A program made the position numbers and the translations under genes. This document shows positions 4,691 to 5,020 of a stretch of DNA of 5,020 nt, one piece after another. The notes below the pieces were generated by a model that saw nothing but the letters and a program-made list of their open reading frames with translations, was not told the DNA's origin and ran no database searches. The stretch is from an uncultured Ellagibacter sp. (GTDB taxonomy: Bacteria; Actinomycetota; Coriobacteriia; Coriobacteriales; Eggerthellaceae). Where the stretch lies: the NCBI GenBank assembly GCA_934613165.1, contig CAKTSW010000139.1:1-5020 (forward strand), read 5' to 3'. Numbering within the stretch: the stretch's first letter is position 1; every line of letters starts with the position of its first letter.

Positions 4691-5020
4691 CTAGCGGTGT
4701 TTTTCCACCCAGCCCTCGATGTTCTTCTGGCGGGCACGCCCGATGCCGAGCGCGCCGTCGGGCACGTCCTCGGTGACGACCGACCCGGCGCCCACGACGA
4801 CGTGCGCCCCCACGTTCACCGGCGCCACCATCATGGTGTCGCTGCCGATGAAGGCCCCGTCGCCTATGGTGGTCGGCCACTTCTTGGAACCGTCGTAGTT
4901 GCAGGTGATCGACCCGGCGCCGATGTTCACGCCCTCGCCGATGGTGGCATCGCCGATGTAGCTTAAGTGAGGAACCTTGCTTCCCTTGCCGATCGTCGAC
5001 TTCTTGATTTCCACGTGCGT
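4691..5020 (-). CDS. glmU: bifunctional GlmU (UDP-GlcNAc pyrophosphorylase / glucosamine-1-phosphate N-acetyltransferase), C-terminal part
   Basis: The gene enters from the right edge; only the last 109 codons are present, covering the acetyltransferase half. GlmU acetylates glucosamine-1-P and then uridylylates GlcNAc-1-P to give UDP-GlcNAc for peptidoglycan and wall polymers. The segment is a left-handed beta-helix of hexapeptide repeats ([36 protein letters not shown] and so on). GlmU-specific landmarks are [21 protein letters not shown], whose His is the counterpart of catalytic E. coli His363, GVNIGAG, CNYDG, and the C-terminal [10 protein letters not shown]. The frame stays open to the edge and the true start is outside the window; a GTG at 5014 is an internal valine, not a start. 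A hairpin terminator follows the stop codon. Confidence 0.96.
   Translation of the reverse strand, partial: THVEIKKSTIGKGSKVPHLSYIGDATIGEGVNIGAGSITCNYDGSKKWPTTIGDGAFIGSDTMMVAPVNVGAHVVVGAGSVVTEDVPDGALGIGRARQKNIEGWVEKHR

Noticed and set aside
4618..4737. Upstream in-frame ATG giving a 40-residue N-terminal extension of the oxidoreductase
   Set aside because: The extension is encoded through the glmU terminator hairpin and the end of glmU, does not look like the family N-terminus, and the ATG at 4617 has a Shine-Dalgarno site.
2686..4776. Long open frame of 696 codons on the plus strand, opposite the oxidoreductase
   Set aside because: Its translation is rich in His, Arg, Val and Asp in a low-complexity pattern typical of the antisense frame of a GC-rich gene. 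It has no recognisable motif, and the minus-strand gene is unambiguous.
1..5020. CRISPR arrays, IS-type terminal repeats, tRNA or rRNA genes
   Set aside because: I looked for regularly spaced repeats, transposase-like proteins and cloverleaf patterns on both strands and saw none.

Overview
The window looks like a chromosomal housekeeping segment from a GC-rich Gram-positive bacterium. The strong third-position G/C bias (long spurious open frames on the opposite strand), the protein sequences and the presence of a large Old Yellow Enzyme-type flavin oxidoreductase suggest Coriobacteriia, probably Eggerthellaceae. This assignment is an inference: there is no rRNA or other taxonomic marker in the window.

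Every gene lies on the minus strand, so transcription runs from the right end to the left end. In that order: the 3' end of glmU (UDP-GlcNAc synthesis), then a hairpin terminator with a UUCG loop; a 649-residue FMN/4Fe-4S/FAD oxidoreductase of the 2,4-dienoyl-CoA reductase / 2-enoate reductase class; a 220-bp intergenic region with one good and one weaker terminator, then a promoter candidate and leader hairpin for prs; prs (PRPP synthetase) and pth (peptidyl-tRNA hydrolase), separated by 3 nt and almost certainly co-transcribed; a 264-bp intergenic region with three hairpins, the last a strong intrinsic terminator, followed by a promoter candidate and structured leader; and the N-terminal half of an MFS drug:H+ antiporter of the DHA2 (EmrB/QacA/LmrB-like) type, running off the left edge.

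glmU-prs-pth is a familiar order in Gram-positive bacteria (in Bacillus, gcaD-prs-ctc-spoVC). Here it is modified: the oxidoreductase sits between glmU and prs, no ctc/L25 gene lies between prs and pth, and an efflux pump rather than mfd follows pth. The oxidoreductase is enclosed by terminators and has no recognisable promoter in its short upstream gap, so it may depend on read-through from glmU.

I found no mobile element, CRISPR array, tRNA/rRNA gene or clearly novel multi-gene system. The points worth a second look are the inserted oxidoreductase with its unknown substrate, and the leader structures upstream of the MFS gene and prs.
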